This document shows, piece by piece, positions 24,403 through 32,299 of a stretch of 64,000 nucleotides of DNA. Positions within the stretch are counted from its first letter, which is position 1, and each line of letters starts with the position of its first letter. Below the pieces are notes generated by a model. It ran no database searches. It had not been told where the DNA came from and saw only the letters and a program-made list of their open reading frames with translations. Source of the stretch: Streptomyces toyocaensis (lineage in GTDB: Bacteria > Actinomycetota > Actinomycetes > Streptomycetales > Streptomycetaceae); assembly GCF_000725125.1 (NCBI RefSeq), contig NZ_JFCB01000028.1:1-64000 (forward strand), in the 5' to 3' direction. The position numbers were made by a program, and so were the translations under genes.

Positions 24403-25788
24403 TCAGACGGTGCGCGCGCCCTGCTCGGCCGGGACCTCGGCGGCCCCCTCGCGCTCGTCCTGCGGCGCCACGTCCGCCAGGTCACGGTGGCGGGTCTCCT
24501 TGGCCACCGCGATGGCCACCACCGTCAGCAGGCTCGCCGCGATGACGTAGAGCGCGATCGGGGTGGAGCTGCCATAGTCCGACAGCAGCGCGGTGGCGAT
24601 GAGCGGCGCCGGAGCACCTGCCGCCACCGAGGCGAACTGGGCGCCGATCGAGGCGCCGGAGTAGCGCATCCGGGTCGCGAACATCTCGGAGAAGAAGGCG
24701 GCCTGCGGCGCGTACATCGCACCGTGCAGCACCAGTCCCACGGTCACCGCGAGCAGCAGGCTGCCGAATCCGCCGGTGTCGATCAGGGCGAAGAACGGGA
24801 ACATCCACAGCCCCACGCCGACCGCGCCGATCATGTAGACCGGGCGCCTGCCGAGCCGGTCCGACAGCGCACCCCAGCCCGGGATGACGGCGAAGTGGAT
24901 CGCCGACGCGATGAGCACCGCGTTGAGCGCGGTCTGCTTCGACACGCCGGCCGAGGTCGTGGCGTACACCAGGATGAACGCGGTGATCACGTAGTAGCTG
25001 ATGTTCTCCGCCATACGGGCACCCATCGCCACCAGCACGTCACGCCAGTGGTGCCGCAGCACGGCCACGATCGGCATCCGCTCCGCGTCGGCGTCCGCCT
25101 TGCGGGCCTCGGCACGCTCCAGGGCCTGCTTGAACACCGGTGATTCGTCGACGGAGAGACGAATCCACAATCCGACGATCACCAGCACACCGGACAGCAG
25201 GAACGGGATCCGCCAGCCCCAGGAGCCGAAGGCGGCGTCCGAGAGCACGGCGGTCAGCAGCGACAGCACACCGGTCGCGAGCAGCTGCCCCGCCGGCGCT
25301 CCGGTCTGCGGCCAGGAGGCCCAGAACCCGCGCCGTCGCGCGTCCCCGTGCTCGGAGACCAGCAGCACGGCACCGCCCCACTCGCCGCCCAGCGCGAAGC
25401 CCTGGACCAGGCGCAGCACGGTGAGCAGCACGGGAGCGGCGCTGCCGATGGTGGCGTGCGTGGGCAGCAGTCCGATCGCGAACGTCGCCCCGCCCATCAT
25501 CAGCAGGCTCAGCACCAGCAGTTTCTTGCGCCCGAGCCGGTCCCCGTAGTGCCCGAACACGAGCGCGCCCAGCGGCCGCGCCGCGAACCCGACGGCGTAC
25601 GTCAGGAACGACAGCAGCGTGCCGACCAGCGGATCGGAGTCCGGGAAGAACAGCTTGTTGAAGACGAGCGCGGCGGCGGATCCGTAGAGGAAGAAGTCGT
25701 ACCACTCGATGGTGGTGCCGATGAGGGACGCGGCGACGATGCGCTTGAGGTTGTTCGGGGCTGGTGGAGCGGTTGCGGGCGACGACAT
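24403..25788 (-). CDS. MFS metabolite:H+ symporter (MHS/ShiA family)
   Basis: A 461-residue transporter with about 12 transmembrane helices. It shows the MHS-family signature at the N-terminus (VAASLIGTTIEWYDFFLYG), the loop 2-3 motif GHYGDRLGRKKLLVLSLLMMG, RLVQGFALGGEWGGAVLLVSEH, and a central cytoplasmic segment. Relatives carry alpha-ketoglutarate, shikimate, proline/betaine or other carboxylates with protons. ATG 25788 has a GGAAG site 8 bp upstream and fits the family start. It is convergent with the GAF regulator next to the 3-hydroxybutyrate dehydrogenase, which makes a C4 carboxylate such as 3-hydroxybutyrate a reasonable but unproven substrate. Confidence 0.88.
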   Translation of the reverse strand: MSSPATAPPAPNNLKRIVAASLIGTTIEWYDFFLYGSAAALVFNKLFFPDSDPLVGTLLSFLTYAVGFAARPLGALVFGHYGDRLGRKKLLVLSLLMMGGATFAIGLLPTHATIGSAAPVLLTVLRLVQGFALGGEWGGAVLLVSEHGDARRRGFWASWPQTGAPAGQLLATGVLSLLTAVLSDAAFGSWGWRIPFLLSGVLVIVGLWIRLSVDESPVFKQALERAEARKADADAERMPIVAVLRHHWRDVLVAMGARMAENISYYVITAFILVYATTSAGVSKQTALNAVLIASAIHFAVIPGWGALSDRLGRRPVYMIGAVGVGLWMFPFFALIDTGGFGSLLLAVTVGLVLHGAMYAPQAAFFSEMFATRMRYSGASIGAQFASVAAGAPAPLIATALLSDYGSSTPIALYVIAASLLTVVAIAVAKETRHRDLADVAPQDEREGAAEVPAEQGARTV

Positions 25789-26214
25789 CGGCACCACTTC
25801 CTGGGGCGTGACGGGGACGTTTGCGTGTCGCCACACCGTAGGAACCCGCAGGTCAGGCGCACATGTGGTGGGACAACATAGTTCGAGGGTCGGCTATGCG
25901 TGCGGCCACCATGCCGACTCGTGGAACGGCCTTTCAGGCGCCACGGCTCCACTGGCCCGCGCCGGCGAACTGCCGCAGTACTCGGCAGATCGGCGTCGGC
26001 TGCGAACAACCGTTGCACATGTGCGTCCCTCCGATGCGCCGCGGTTGCCTGGGCATACAGCGCATGCGGCAGCGGATCCGTGCCGGAAGGCGGCCCCGAG
26101 GGCGGGCGCATCGTCATGTGGAGTCGCGATGCGGGCTTGGTCCTCCGGGGTCAGGCACGTCATGCGTCGGGGAGGTGCCCAGCCGCATCGCGGATTGGCC
26201 CCGTAGCACGCTCT
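25789..26214. other. Intergenic region upstream of two divergent transporters
   Basis: These 426 bp hold the 5' region of the minus-strand MHS transporter. They have lower GC and a less regular codon structure than the flanks. No open frame resembles a known protein. The CsoR-type operators of the rightward gene begin immediately after. Confidence 0.5.
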
Positions 26215-26235
26215 ACATACCCCCGGTGGGTATGT
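26215..26235. promoter_or_regulatory. CsoR-type operator 1
   Basis: ACATACCC-CCGGT-GGGTATGT is a perfect inverted repeat with 8-bp arms and a 5-bp spacer. It matches the ATACCC(N)nGGGTAT pattern of operators bound by CsoR, the Cu(I)-sensing repressor of actinobacteria. A TATGTT hexamer (26231-26236) overlapping its right arm could be the -10 element, so a bound repressor would block RNA polymerase. Confidence 0.75.
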
Positions 26236-26254
26236 TACGGTGCGGGTCGGCAAG

Positions 26255-26269
26255 TACCCCCTGGGGGTA
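26255..26269. promoter_or_regulatory. CsoR-type operator 2
   Basis: TACCCCCTGGGGGTA is a perfect 7-1-7 palindrome, centred 37 bp downstream of operator 1 and ending 22 bp before the MFS start codon. The ribosome binding site AGGAAGGGG (26275-26283) follows directly. Two sites in tandem suggest tight repression of the downstream transporter. Confidence 0.7.
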
Positions 26270-26291
26270 TGTAGAGGAAGGGGTAGGGGTT

Positions 26292-27761
26292 ATGTCAGTC
26301 GCCAATCCCAGACGCTGGTGGGCGCTCGTCGTGCTCGCCGCGGCTCAGTTCATGGTGATCATGGACACGTCGATCATCGGGGTGGCACTCCCCGAGATGC
26401 AGAAGGACCTCGGCTTCTCGCAGGGCGAGTTGCAGTGGGTCTTCAACGCCTACGTCATCGCCTTCGGCGGGCTGCTGCTCCTCGGCGGACGCCTGTCCGA
26501 CCTGCTCGGCGCGCGCAAGATCTTCACCACCGGCTGGGTCGTGCTGATCGCCGGGTCGGTCGTCGCGGCCGCCGCCCAGACGGCCTGGGTGGAGGTCGCC
26601 GGCCGGGCCGTGCAGGGCGTGGGCGGCGCGCTGATCGCACCCTCCGCCATGACGCTGCTGATGATGCTCTTCGCGCACGACCCGAAGGAGCTCGGAAAGG
26701 CCATGGCGCTCTACGGCGCTGCCGCCCCCGCCGGCGGCACGGCCGGTGTGTTCCTCGGCGGGGTGTTCACCGAGTGGCTGAGCTGGCCGTGGATCTTCAT
26801 CATCTACGTCCCGATCGGCGTCGCCACCCTCGCCGCCACCAAGGTCCTGCCGGCCGTCGGCAGCCGTCGCGGTGCCGTCGACGTGCTCGGAGCGGCCGCG
26901 GTCACCGCCGGTCTGGCGCTCGCCGTCTTCGCCGTCGTCCGCGCGCCGGAGGCCGGCTGGGCCTCCACCGGAACCGTGCTCCAGCTGGCCGGCGCAGCGG
27001 CGCTGCTCGCGCTCTTCTTCGTGGTCCAGAAGACGGTGCGCGAGCCGCTGATGCCGCTCGGCATCTGGCGCGTCCCGCGGCTCGGCTCGGCCAACCTGGC
27101 GATGACCTTGCTCGGTGCCGCCTGGATCCCCATGTGGTACTTCCTCAACCTGTACCTCCAGCAGGTGCTCGGCTACGGGGCGTTCGCGTCCGGCGCCGCG
27201 CTGCTGCCGATGACCGGCCTGCTGATGATCTTCATGACCGTGATCACGGCGAGGCTGATGGCCAAGTTCGGTGCCAAGCCGCTGATCGGCGGCGGTCTGC
27301 TGGTCCTCGCGGCCGGGCTGCTGTGGCTGTCCGCCGTCGAGCCCACCGGCACCTTCGTGGTGGACGTCCTGCCCGCCTCGCTGGTCGCCGCGCTCGGCAT
27401 GTCGCTCGCCTACATCCCGGCGATGATGGCCGCGATGTCCGGGGCTCCGCGGGAGCAGGCGGGCCTGGCGTCCGGCATCGTCAACACCACCTACCAGGTG
27501 GGCTCCGCACTGGGCCTCGCGGCGCTGACCGCGGTGGCCACCTCGCAGGGCGCCGGCGAGCTGGGCAACCTGCCCGCGCTGACGGACGGCTTCAGCGCGG
27601 CGTTCGTCTGGGCGGCCGCGATCGCCGCGGTGGGCGGCGTTGTCACCCTGCTGGTGATGCGCAGCGACAAGGCGGCGACGGCGGCGACACAACAGGTCGC
27701 GGCTGCTTCCGGGGCGCGCGGGGAGAAGACCGGCGTACAGGGCCCCGGCGGCCTTCAGTAG
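26292..27761 (+). CDS. DHA2-type MFS efflux transporter under CsoR-type operators
   Basis: A 489-residue drug:H+ antiporter-2 (EmrB/QacA) protein with about 14 transmembrane helices. Motif D1 is AAAQFMVIMDTSIIGVALPEM; motif A is GGRLSDLLGARKIF; motif C-like is GAAAPAGGTAGVFLGG; the late motif is REQAGLASGIVNTTYQVG. It exports organic compounds in its family; no metal-binding residues specific to copper transport are evident. Expression is likely controlled by a CsoR-family repressor through the two palindromes upstream. A csoR and a copA remnant lie just downstream, pointing to a former copper locus. ATG 26292 is the start. Confidence 0.88.
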   Translation: MSVANPRRWWALVVLAAAQFMVIMDTSIIGVALPEMQKDLGFSQGELQWVFNAYVIAFGGLLLLGGRLSDLLGARKIFTTGWVVLIAGSVVAAAAQTAWVEVAGRAVQGVGGALIAPSAMTLLMMLFAHDPKELGKAMALYGAAAPAGGTAGVFLGGVFTEWLSWPWIFIIYVPIGVATLAATKVLPAVGSRRGAVDVLGAAAVTAGLALAVFAVVRAPEAGWASTGTVLQLAGAAALLALFFVVQKTVREPLMPLGIWRVPRLGSANLAMTLLGAAWIPMWYFLNLYLQQVLGYGAFASGAALLPMTGLLMIFMTVITARLMAKFGAKPLIGGGLLVLAAGLLWLSAVEPTGTFVVDVLPASLVAALGMSLAYIPAMMAAMSGAPREQAGLASGIVNTTYQVGSALGLAALTAVATSQGAGELGNLPALTDGFSAAFVWAAAIAAVGGVVTLLVMRSDKAATAATQQVAAASGARGEKTGVQGPGGLQ

Positions 27762-27824
27762 CAGGTGGGGGCGTCACCGCGGAGACCGCAGTCCACCGGG
27801 AACAGCAGGCCGGAGAACCAAGGA

Positions 27825-27864
27825 AGGGTCGTCCGTGGCCGGGAAAGCGGCGACGGACGACCCT
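27825..27864 (+). terminator. Hairpin terminator downstream of the MFS gene
   Basis: AGGGTCGTCCGT (27825-27836) and ACGGACGACCCT (27853-27864) form a perfect 12-bp stem with a 16-nt loop, 63 bp after the MFS stop. It is followed by a short pyrimidine tract CTCTCT. Confidence 0.7.
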
Positions 27865-27925
27865 CTCTGCCGGCGTGGCGATCACGGCGGCCATGGCTCA
27901 CCTGCCGGGGCCCGGGCGGGCGTCA

Positions 27926-28029
27926 GGTCCGTCCGGGCCCGGTCCGTCCGGGCCCGGAGTGGTGGTCGTGCTTGGGCAGCGGGTCCCCAGCCCGGTCCGC
28001 AGGCCCGGTCCGCAGGCCCGGTCCGCAGG
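27926..28029. repeat. Two short tandem repeat arrays
   Basis: Two exact copies of the 15-mer GGTCCGTCCGGGCCC (27926-27940, 27941-27955) are followed, 35 bp on, by three exact copies of the 13-mer CCCGGTCCGCAGG (27991-28003, 28004-28016, 28017-28029). They lie in non-coding, decayed sequence between the terminator and the csoR remnant and look like slippage products. Confidence 0.8.
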
Positions 28030-28079
28030 ACGCCGACCGTCGTGGCCGCCGTGCATGCCTCCCTGGCCGTGCACCCCGG

Positions 28080-28243
28080 GCCAGACGCTCACGGACGCCG
28101 ACCAGGCCGACCATCTGGCCTGAAGGGGATCGAGGGCCGGACACGTGGCATCTCGCGCATGGTCACCGACGACCGCGCCTGCGTCGACGTCCTCACCGGG
28201 ATCAGCGCCGCCACGCGGGCCCTGCAGCAAGTCGCCGTGGGCC
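28080..28243 (+). pseudogene. Truncated, frameshifted csoR (copper-sensing repressor) remnant
   Basis: The translated segment IEGRTRGISRMVTDDRACVDVLTGISAATRAL (given here only to show the match; about 28129-28227) aligns with the CsoR/FrmR/RcnR core, including the first metal-ligand cysteine (ACVDVL). Upstream the family-like part TLTDADQADHL is in another frame, which ends in a TGA at 28121-28123, so there is a frameshift near 28120. The 3' half with the His and second Cys ligands is absent: at about 28243 the sequence passes into an inverted copA fragment. The gene cannot encode a working repressor. Confidence 0.75.
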
Positions 28244-28470
28244 TGCAGGGCCTTCAGCGCCGCCCCCGCCTTCCGCGTGGACCGGGCTGCGAAGTACCTC
28301 CCGGCCAGAACGAAGGCCGTGACGCCCGCTGAGGCTTCGAGGCAGATGTTCGCGGCGCCGTCGGTGCGGGCGATGGTCAGCTCGAAGGGGTGCGTCATTC
28401 CGGGCGTTCCGGCCGTCCCGAAGAACAGTGCCCACAGCGACCACAGGAATGCCGCCGACGTTCCGATTCC
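28240..28470 (-). pseudogene. Internal fragment of a copper-translocating P-type ATPase (copA)
   Basis: The minus strand reads GIGTSAAFLWSLWALFFGTA, then GMTHPFELTIARTDGA, then ASAGVTAFVLAGRYFAARST and KAGAALKALQ. This is the third and fourth transmembrane region of CopA-like P1B ATPases. The soluble metal-binding domain, the CPC motif, the DKTG phosphorylation loop and everything C-terminal are missing. It abuts the csoR remnant in a convergent arrangement, as if a deletion removed the 3' ends of both genes. Its other end stops about 25 bp from the TetR gene stop codon. Confidence 0.75.
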
Positions 28471-28494
28471 AGTGCCCTCGACGGGGATGGGCCG

Positions 28495-29142
28495 CTAGCT
28501 GCTCCGTGGGCCGTAGTGGTCCAGGAACATGTCGACGCCGCTCATGACGAGACGGTCCGTCAGGCCCTCGTCGATGTCCGTGCCGTAGGAGCTGAAGACC
28601 ATGTGGGGGAAGACCAGGAGACCGTAGAACTGGATGATCGCCACCTGTAGGTCGGGGATCTCCAGGCGGCCCTGCTCGGCAAGCGTACCCAGGGCGCCCG
28701 CGACCGCGGGGTGGTGGCCTTCCGAGCCGCGGTGTCTCCACGCCTCGCCCAGCTCGGGGAAGCGGTGAAGTTCGGCGGCGACGAGGGTGCGCAGGGCGGT
28801 GACCTCGTGGTTGGTGCGCACGGCGTGCACCCAGGTGCGGGCCGCCTCGACGAGGGCGGCCCGCAAGTCCCCGGCCTCGGCCAGGCCCTCCAGCGCGGCC
28901 GACGACTCACCGGCGAGCGGCTCGTCGAGGGCGCTCGTGATGACCGCTGTGAACAGGGCTTCCTTGCTGCCGAAGTGGTTGTAGACGGTCACCTTCGACA
29001 CGCCTGCCTCAGCGGCGATGGTGTCCATTCCCACGCCGAAGCCCTCCTGCAGGAACAGCTCGCGGGCGGCCCGCACGATGGCCTGCCGCTTGAGTTCCGC
29101 CCGGGGTCCGCTGGGGGGCTGCTTGACGCCGTCCACGGTCAT
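28495..29142 (-). CDS. TetR-family repressor of the adjacent MFS pair
   Basis: A 215-residue regulator. The TetR HTH is at about 18-64 (AIVRAARELFLQEGFGVG, AEAGVSKVTVYNHFGSKEALF). A TetR_C domain of the AcrR-C type follows (VEAARTWVHAVRTNHEVTALRTLVAAE), ending SGVDMFLDHYGPRSS. It is divergent from the MFS gene at 29252, with a 109-bp spacer that carries a long inverted repeat, a typical auto-regulated efflux arrangement. It should release the operator on binding an exported compound. It stops with TAG, directly beside the copA remnant. Confidence 0.9.
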   Translation of the reverse strand: MTVDGVKQPPSGPRAELKRQAIVRAARELFLQEGFGVGMDTIAAEAGVSKVTVYNHFGSKEALFTAVITSALDEPLAGESSAALEGLAEAGDLRAALVEAARTWVHAVRTNHEVTALRTLVAAELHRFPELGEAWRHRGSEGHHPAVAGALGTLAEQGRLEIPDLQVAIIQFYGLLVFPHMVFSSYGTDIDEGLTDRLVMSGVDMFLDHYGPRSS

Positions 29143-29160
29143 GACTCGACCCTAGCACCT

Positions 29161-29210
29161 ACCTGAACTGTACGGTTGAGTTCACGTGAACTGAACGGTA
29201 CGGTTCAGGT
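29161..29210. promoter_or_regulatory. 50-bp near-palindromic TetR operator
   Basis: The region is an imperfect inverted repeat from ACCTGAAC (29161-29168) to GTTCAGGT (29203-29210), centred on the perfect palindrome GTTCACGTGAAC (29180-29191). Each half contains a TetR-like 12-mer: AACTGTACGGTT (29166-29177) and AACGGTACGGTT (29194-29205). It lies between the divergent TetR and MFS genes and probably binds two or more repressor dimers. Confidence 0.75.
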
Positions 29211-29251
29211 CTCGCCGCTCGGGCAGAGCCAGGCGCCAGAAAGGAGCCCTC

Positions 29252-30826
29252 GTGCCTTCTGTCACTCATCAGGTGACCGCTTCACCGCAGACCGGTGACC
29301 CGCCGGTCCGGCGTTGGCTCACCCTCGCCGTCGTGAGCGTGAGCCTGTTGGTCGTCGGGCTCGACACCACCGTGCTGAACGTGGCACTGCCGACCCTCGT
29401 AGGTGAACTCGGTGCCTCCACGAGCCAGTTGCAGTGGATCGTCGACAGCTATGCGCTGATGTCCGGCAGCCTGGTGCTGTTCTGCGGCAGCCTGGCGGAC
29501 CGGCTCGGCCGCAAGTGGATCTTCATGACCGGCCTGGCGCTGTTCACCGTGGCGTCCGCCGTCGCCGCCTACGCCGGTTCTGTCACCACCTTGGTGCTCG
29601 CCCGCGGGGCCATGGGCGTCGGCGAGGCGCTCATCATGCCGGCCACGCTCGCTGTCATCGGCAATGTCTTCCCACGTGGTGCCGAACGCACGAAGGCGAT
29701 CGGTGTCTGGTCGGCGGCGGTCGGTGTCGGGACGGTGATCGGGCCGATGGTCGGTGGCTGGATGCTGAGCCACTACTGGTGGGGGTCGGTCTTCCTGATC
29801 AACCTTCCCGTCGGCATCGCCGGCCTGGTCGCCGCGGCCTTGCTGGTGCCCGACTCCCGAGCCCCCGAGCGTGGGCGGCTGGACCCGGCCGGGGCGCTGC
29901 TGTCCGTCGTGGCCGTGGCGAGCGTGCTGTGGGCGGTCATCGAAGGGCCCGACCGCGGTTGGACGAGTGCTGCCGTGTCGGCCGCCTTCGTGGCGGGCGC
30001 GTTCCTGCTGGTCGTCTTCCTCGCCTGGCAGCGCCGGGCCGCCTCCCCGATGCTGCCGCTGCGGATCTTCCGGTACCGCGCGCTGGCGGCCGGTGACCTG
30101 CTGGTCCTGCTGGGCGCGTTCGCGCTGATCGGCACGCTCTTCGTCGTTGTGCAGCACTTCCAGTTCGTGCTCGGATACAGCGCCGGGCAGACCGGCGTGC
30201 GGCTCGGTCCCGCCGCGCTCATGCTGCTGGTCGCCGGACCACTGGCGGGCGTGCTCGCGCCACGCCTCGGTATGCGCACGGTGTCGGCCCTCGGCCTCGC
30301 CCTGCTCTCCGCGTCCGCCGCGGTGCTCGCCACCACCGAGGCGACGGACGGCTACGACCGGCCCCTTGTGGCGATGCTGCTGCTGGGGGCAGGCGCCGGG
30401 TTCGTCATCACGGCGACCAGCGACGCCATCGTCGGCTCACTGCCCGAAACCGACCTCGGCGTGGGCTCGGCCACCAACAGTGCCGCGATCCAGCTCGGCG
30501 CGGCCACCGGAGTCGCGGTCATGGGCAGCCTGCTGTCCGACCGCTACCGCAGCGGACTCGACGCCACCCCCGCTTCCGTTCCCGACGGACTCCTGGCGTC
30601 CGCCAAGGAGTCCCTGGGCAGCGCGCTCGCCCTTGCCGAACGCCTGCCCGGCGAGGCCGGACCCGGCCTCGCCGAAGCCGCCCGCCGCGCGTTCGTCGAC
30701 GGCATGGGACCGGCGATGTTCACCGGGGCCGGTGTCACCGCGGCGGGCGTGCTCCTCGCCCTTCTCCTCGCGCCGTCCCGAGGCGCGGACCCGACCGCAA
30801 CAACGCACTCGAAGGACACGCCATGA
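29252..30826 (+). CDS. DHA2-type MFS efflux transporter (first of pair)
   Basis: The predicted 524-residue transporter has 14 transmembrane helices. Motif D1 is VSLLVVGLDTTVLNVALPTL; motif A is GSLADRLGRKWIF; motif C-like is GVWSAAVGVGTVIGPMVGG; TDLGVGSATNSAAIQLGAATGVAV is late. An extended periplasmic loop of about 60 residues precedes the last helix (about 420-490). Start is GTG 29252 with AAAGGAG at about 29238-29244. It is translationally coupled to the next MFS gene by an ATGA overlap and is divergent from its probable TetR repressor. Substrate unknown; hydrophobic drugs are typical. Confidence 0.9.
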   Translation: MPSVTHQVTASPQTGDPPVRRWLTLAVVSVSLLVVGLDTTVLNVALPTLVGELGASTSQLQWIVDSYALMSGSLVLFCGSLADRLGRKWIFMTGLALFTVASAVAAYAGSVTTLVLARGAMGVGEALIMPATLAVIGNVFPRGAERTKAIGVWSAAVGVGTVIGPMVGGWMLSHYWWGSVFLINLPVGIAGLVAAALLVPDSRAPERGRLDPAGALLSVVAVASVLWAVIEGPDRGWTSAAVSAAFVAGAFLLVVFLAWQRRAASPMLPLRIFRYRALAAGDLLVLLGAFALIGTLFVVVQHFQFVLGYSAGQTGVRLGPAALMLLVAGPLAGVLAPRLGMRTVSALGLALLSASAAVLATTEATDGYDRPLVAMLLLGAGAGFVITATSDAIVGSLPETDLGVGSATNSAAIQLGAATGVAVMGSLLSDRYRSGLDATPASVPDGLLASAKESLGSALALAERLPGEAGPGLAEAARRAFVDGMGPAMFTGAGVTAAGVLLALLLAPSRGADPTATTHSKDTP

Positions 30827-32259
30827 CCCACTCCGCAGCCGGTGCCCCGCACACGGCCGAACACTTTCCCGCCCCGACCCCCGAACCGCGCCGCTGGGCA
30901 GCGCTCGCACTGATCTGCGTCGCCCAGTTCATGCTGATCCTCGACGTGACCGTCGTGAACGTCGCCCTGCCCGACATGGCGGCCGACCTCGACCTCGGCC
31001 GGGAGACACTGACCTGGGTGGTCACCGCCTACACCCTCTGTTTCGGCGGGCTGATGCTGCTCGGCGGCCGACTCGCCGACGCCCTCGGCGCCCGCCGCAC
31101 CCTGCTCGCCGGACTCGCGCTCTTCACCGCCGCCTCGCTGGCCACCGGCCTGGCCGAGAACGCCTCGACGCTGCTCGGCGGCCGGATCGGCCAGGGCGTC
31201 GGCGCGGCCCTGCTGTCACCGGCCGCGCTGTCCATCGTCACCACCACCTTCCACGGTGCCGAACGCAACAAGGCGCTCGGCGTCTGGGCGGCCATCGGCG
31301 GCAGCGGCTCCGCGGTGGGCGTGCTCCTGGGCGGAGCTCTGACCGGGGGCCCCGGCTGGCAGTGGGTCTTCTACATCAACGTGCCCGTCGGGCTGCTCCT
31401 GCTGATCGCCCTGCCCGCCCTCGTCCCGGCCCGCGCGCCGCAGCCCGCACGGCTCGACGTGTCCGGCGCGCTGCTCGTCACCACGGGCACCGCCGCACTG
31501 ATCTACGGCCTGGTCGAAGCGGGCGACACCGGCTGGACGGGCGTCTCGACCCTGCTGCCGCTCTTCGGCGCGGTGGCGGCGTACGCGGCCTTCGTGACCG
31601 TCGAGCGAGCAGCGCGGACCCCACTGATGGATCTGCGGATGTTCACCCGGCGGCCGGTTCTCGCAGGTGCCTTCCTGATGCTGATCGCCACGGCCCTGCT
31701 GATCGCGTACTTCTTCCTCGGGTCCGTGTACCTCCAGCACCTCCGTGGCTTCAGCCCGCTGAGGACCGGGCTGGTGTTCCTGCCGGTGGCCGTGGCGACC
31801 GGTGTCGGAGCCCATCTCGGGTCCCGGCTCGTCGGCCGGATCGGCGGCCGTCCGACCGCCGTCGCCGGCATGGCCGTCGCCGCCGCCGGAACCGTTCCGC
31901 TGATCCGGCTGTCGGAGACCGGCAGTGTGTACGCCGGGCTGCTGCCGGGCTTCGTGATCGCCTCCCTCGGCCTCGGCGCGGTCTTCGTCACCGCCACGAC
32001 CACCGCCCTGGCCATGGTGGAGCACCGGGAGGCGGGGCTCGCCTCCGGGATCGTCAACACCTTCCACGAGGTGGGTGGCTCGATCGGCGTCGCCGTCGTC
32101 TCCACGGTCGCGGCATCGGGCTTCGAGCGAGGCGCGGTGGGCGGCTTCGCCGACGCGTTCACCGTGTGCGCGGTGACGGCCGCTGCCGGCGCCGTCGTCG
32201 CCCTGGGTCTGGTACCGCGAGGCAAACCGCAGCCGACCGGTGGACCGCACGTGCACTGA
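30823..32259 (+). CDS. DHA2-type MFS efflux transporter (second of pair)
   Basis: The 478-residue product is a 14-helix EmrB/QacA-family protein: AQFMLILDVTVVNVALPDM (motif D1), GGRLADALGARRTL (motif A), GVWAAIGGSGSAVGVLLGG (motif C), HREAGLASGIVNTFHEVGGS (late motif). It starts at an ATG overlapping the stop of the previous MFS gene by 4 bp, so the two are made from one transcript. Two different DHA2 pumps in one operon are unusual unless they handle different compounds or form a back-up pair. The protein is closer in sequence style to the CsoR-controlled MFS than to its operon partner. Confidence 0.9.
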   Translation: MTHSAAGAPHTAEHFPAPTPEPRRWAALALICVAQFMLILDVTVVNVALPDMAADLDLGRETLTWVVTAYTLCFGGLMLLGGRLADALGARRTLLAGLALFTAASLATGLAENASTLLGGRIGQGVGAALLSPAALSIVTTTFHGAERNKALGVWAAIGGSGSAVGVLLGGALTGGPGWQWVFYINVPVGLLLLIALPALVPARAPQPARLDVSGALLVTTGTAALIYGLVEAGDTGWTGVSTLLPLFGAVAAYAAFVTVERAARTPLMDLRMFTRRPVLAGAFLMLIATALLIAYFFLGSVYLQHLRGFSPLRTGLVFLPVAVATGVGAHLGSRLVGRIGGRPTAVAGMAVAAAGTVPLIRLSETGSVYAGLLPGFVIASLGLGAVFVTATTTALAMVEHREAGLASGIVNTFHEVGGSIGVAVVSTVAASGFERGAVGGFADAFTVCAVTAAAGAVVALGLVPRGKPQPTGGPHVH

Positions 32260-32261
32260 CA

Positions 32262-32282
32262 GGGCGGCCGCCGGCCGTGCCC
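32262..32282. terminator. Possible convergent terminator
   Basis: GGGCGGCC (32262-32269) can pair with GGCC-gt-GCCC (32273-32282) with a two-base bulge. It lies in the 40-bp gap between the MFS stop and the stop of the minus-strand hypothetical gene. Confidence 0.35.
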
Positions 32283-32299
32283 GCCTCGGTGGGTGCGCG

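Noticed and set aside
26292..27761. Copper exporter by the MFS protein itself
   Set aside because: The protein has DHA2 drug-antiporter motifs and no metal-binding Cys/Met/His clusters; only its control region points to copper.
28080..28470. A possible intact small regulator or membrane protein in this interval
   Set aside because: The CsoR-like part needs a frameshift and lacks the His and second Cys ligands; the CopA-like part lacks all catalytic motifs.
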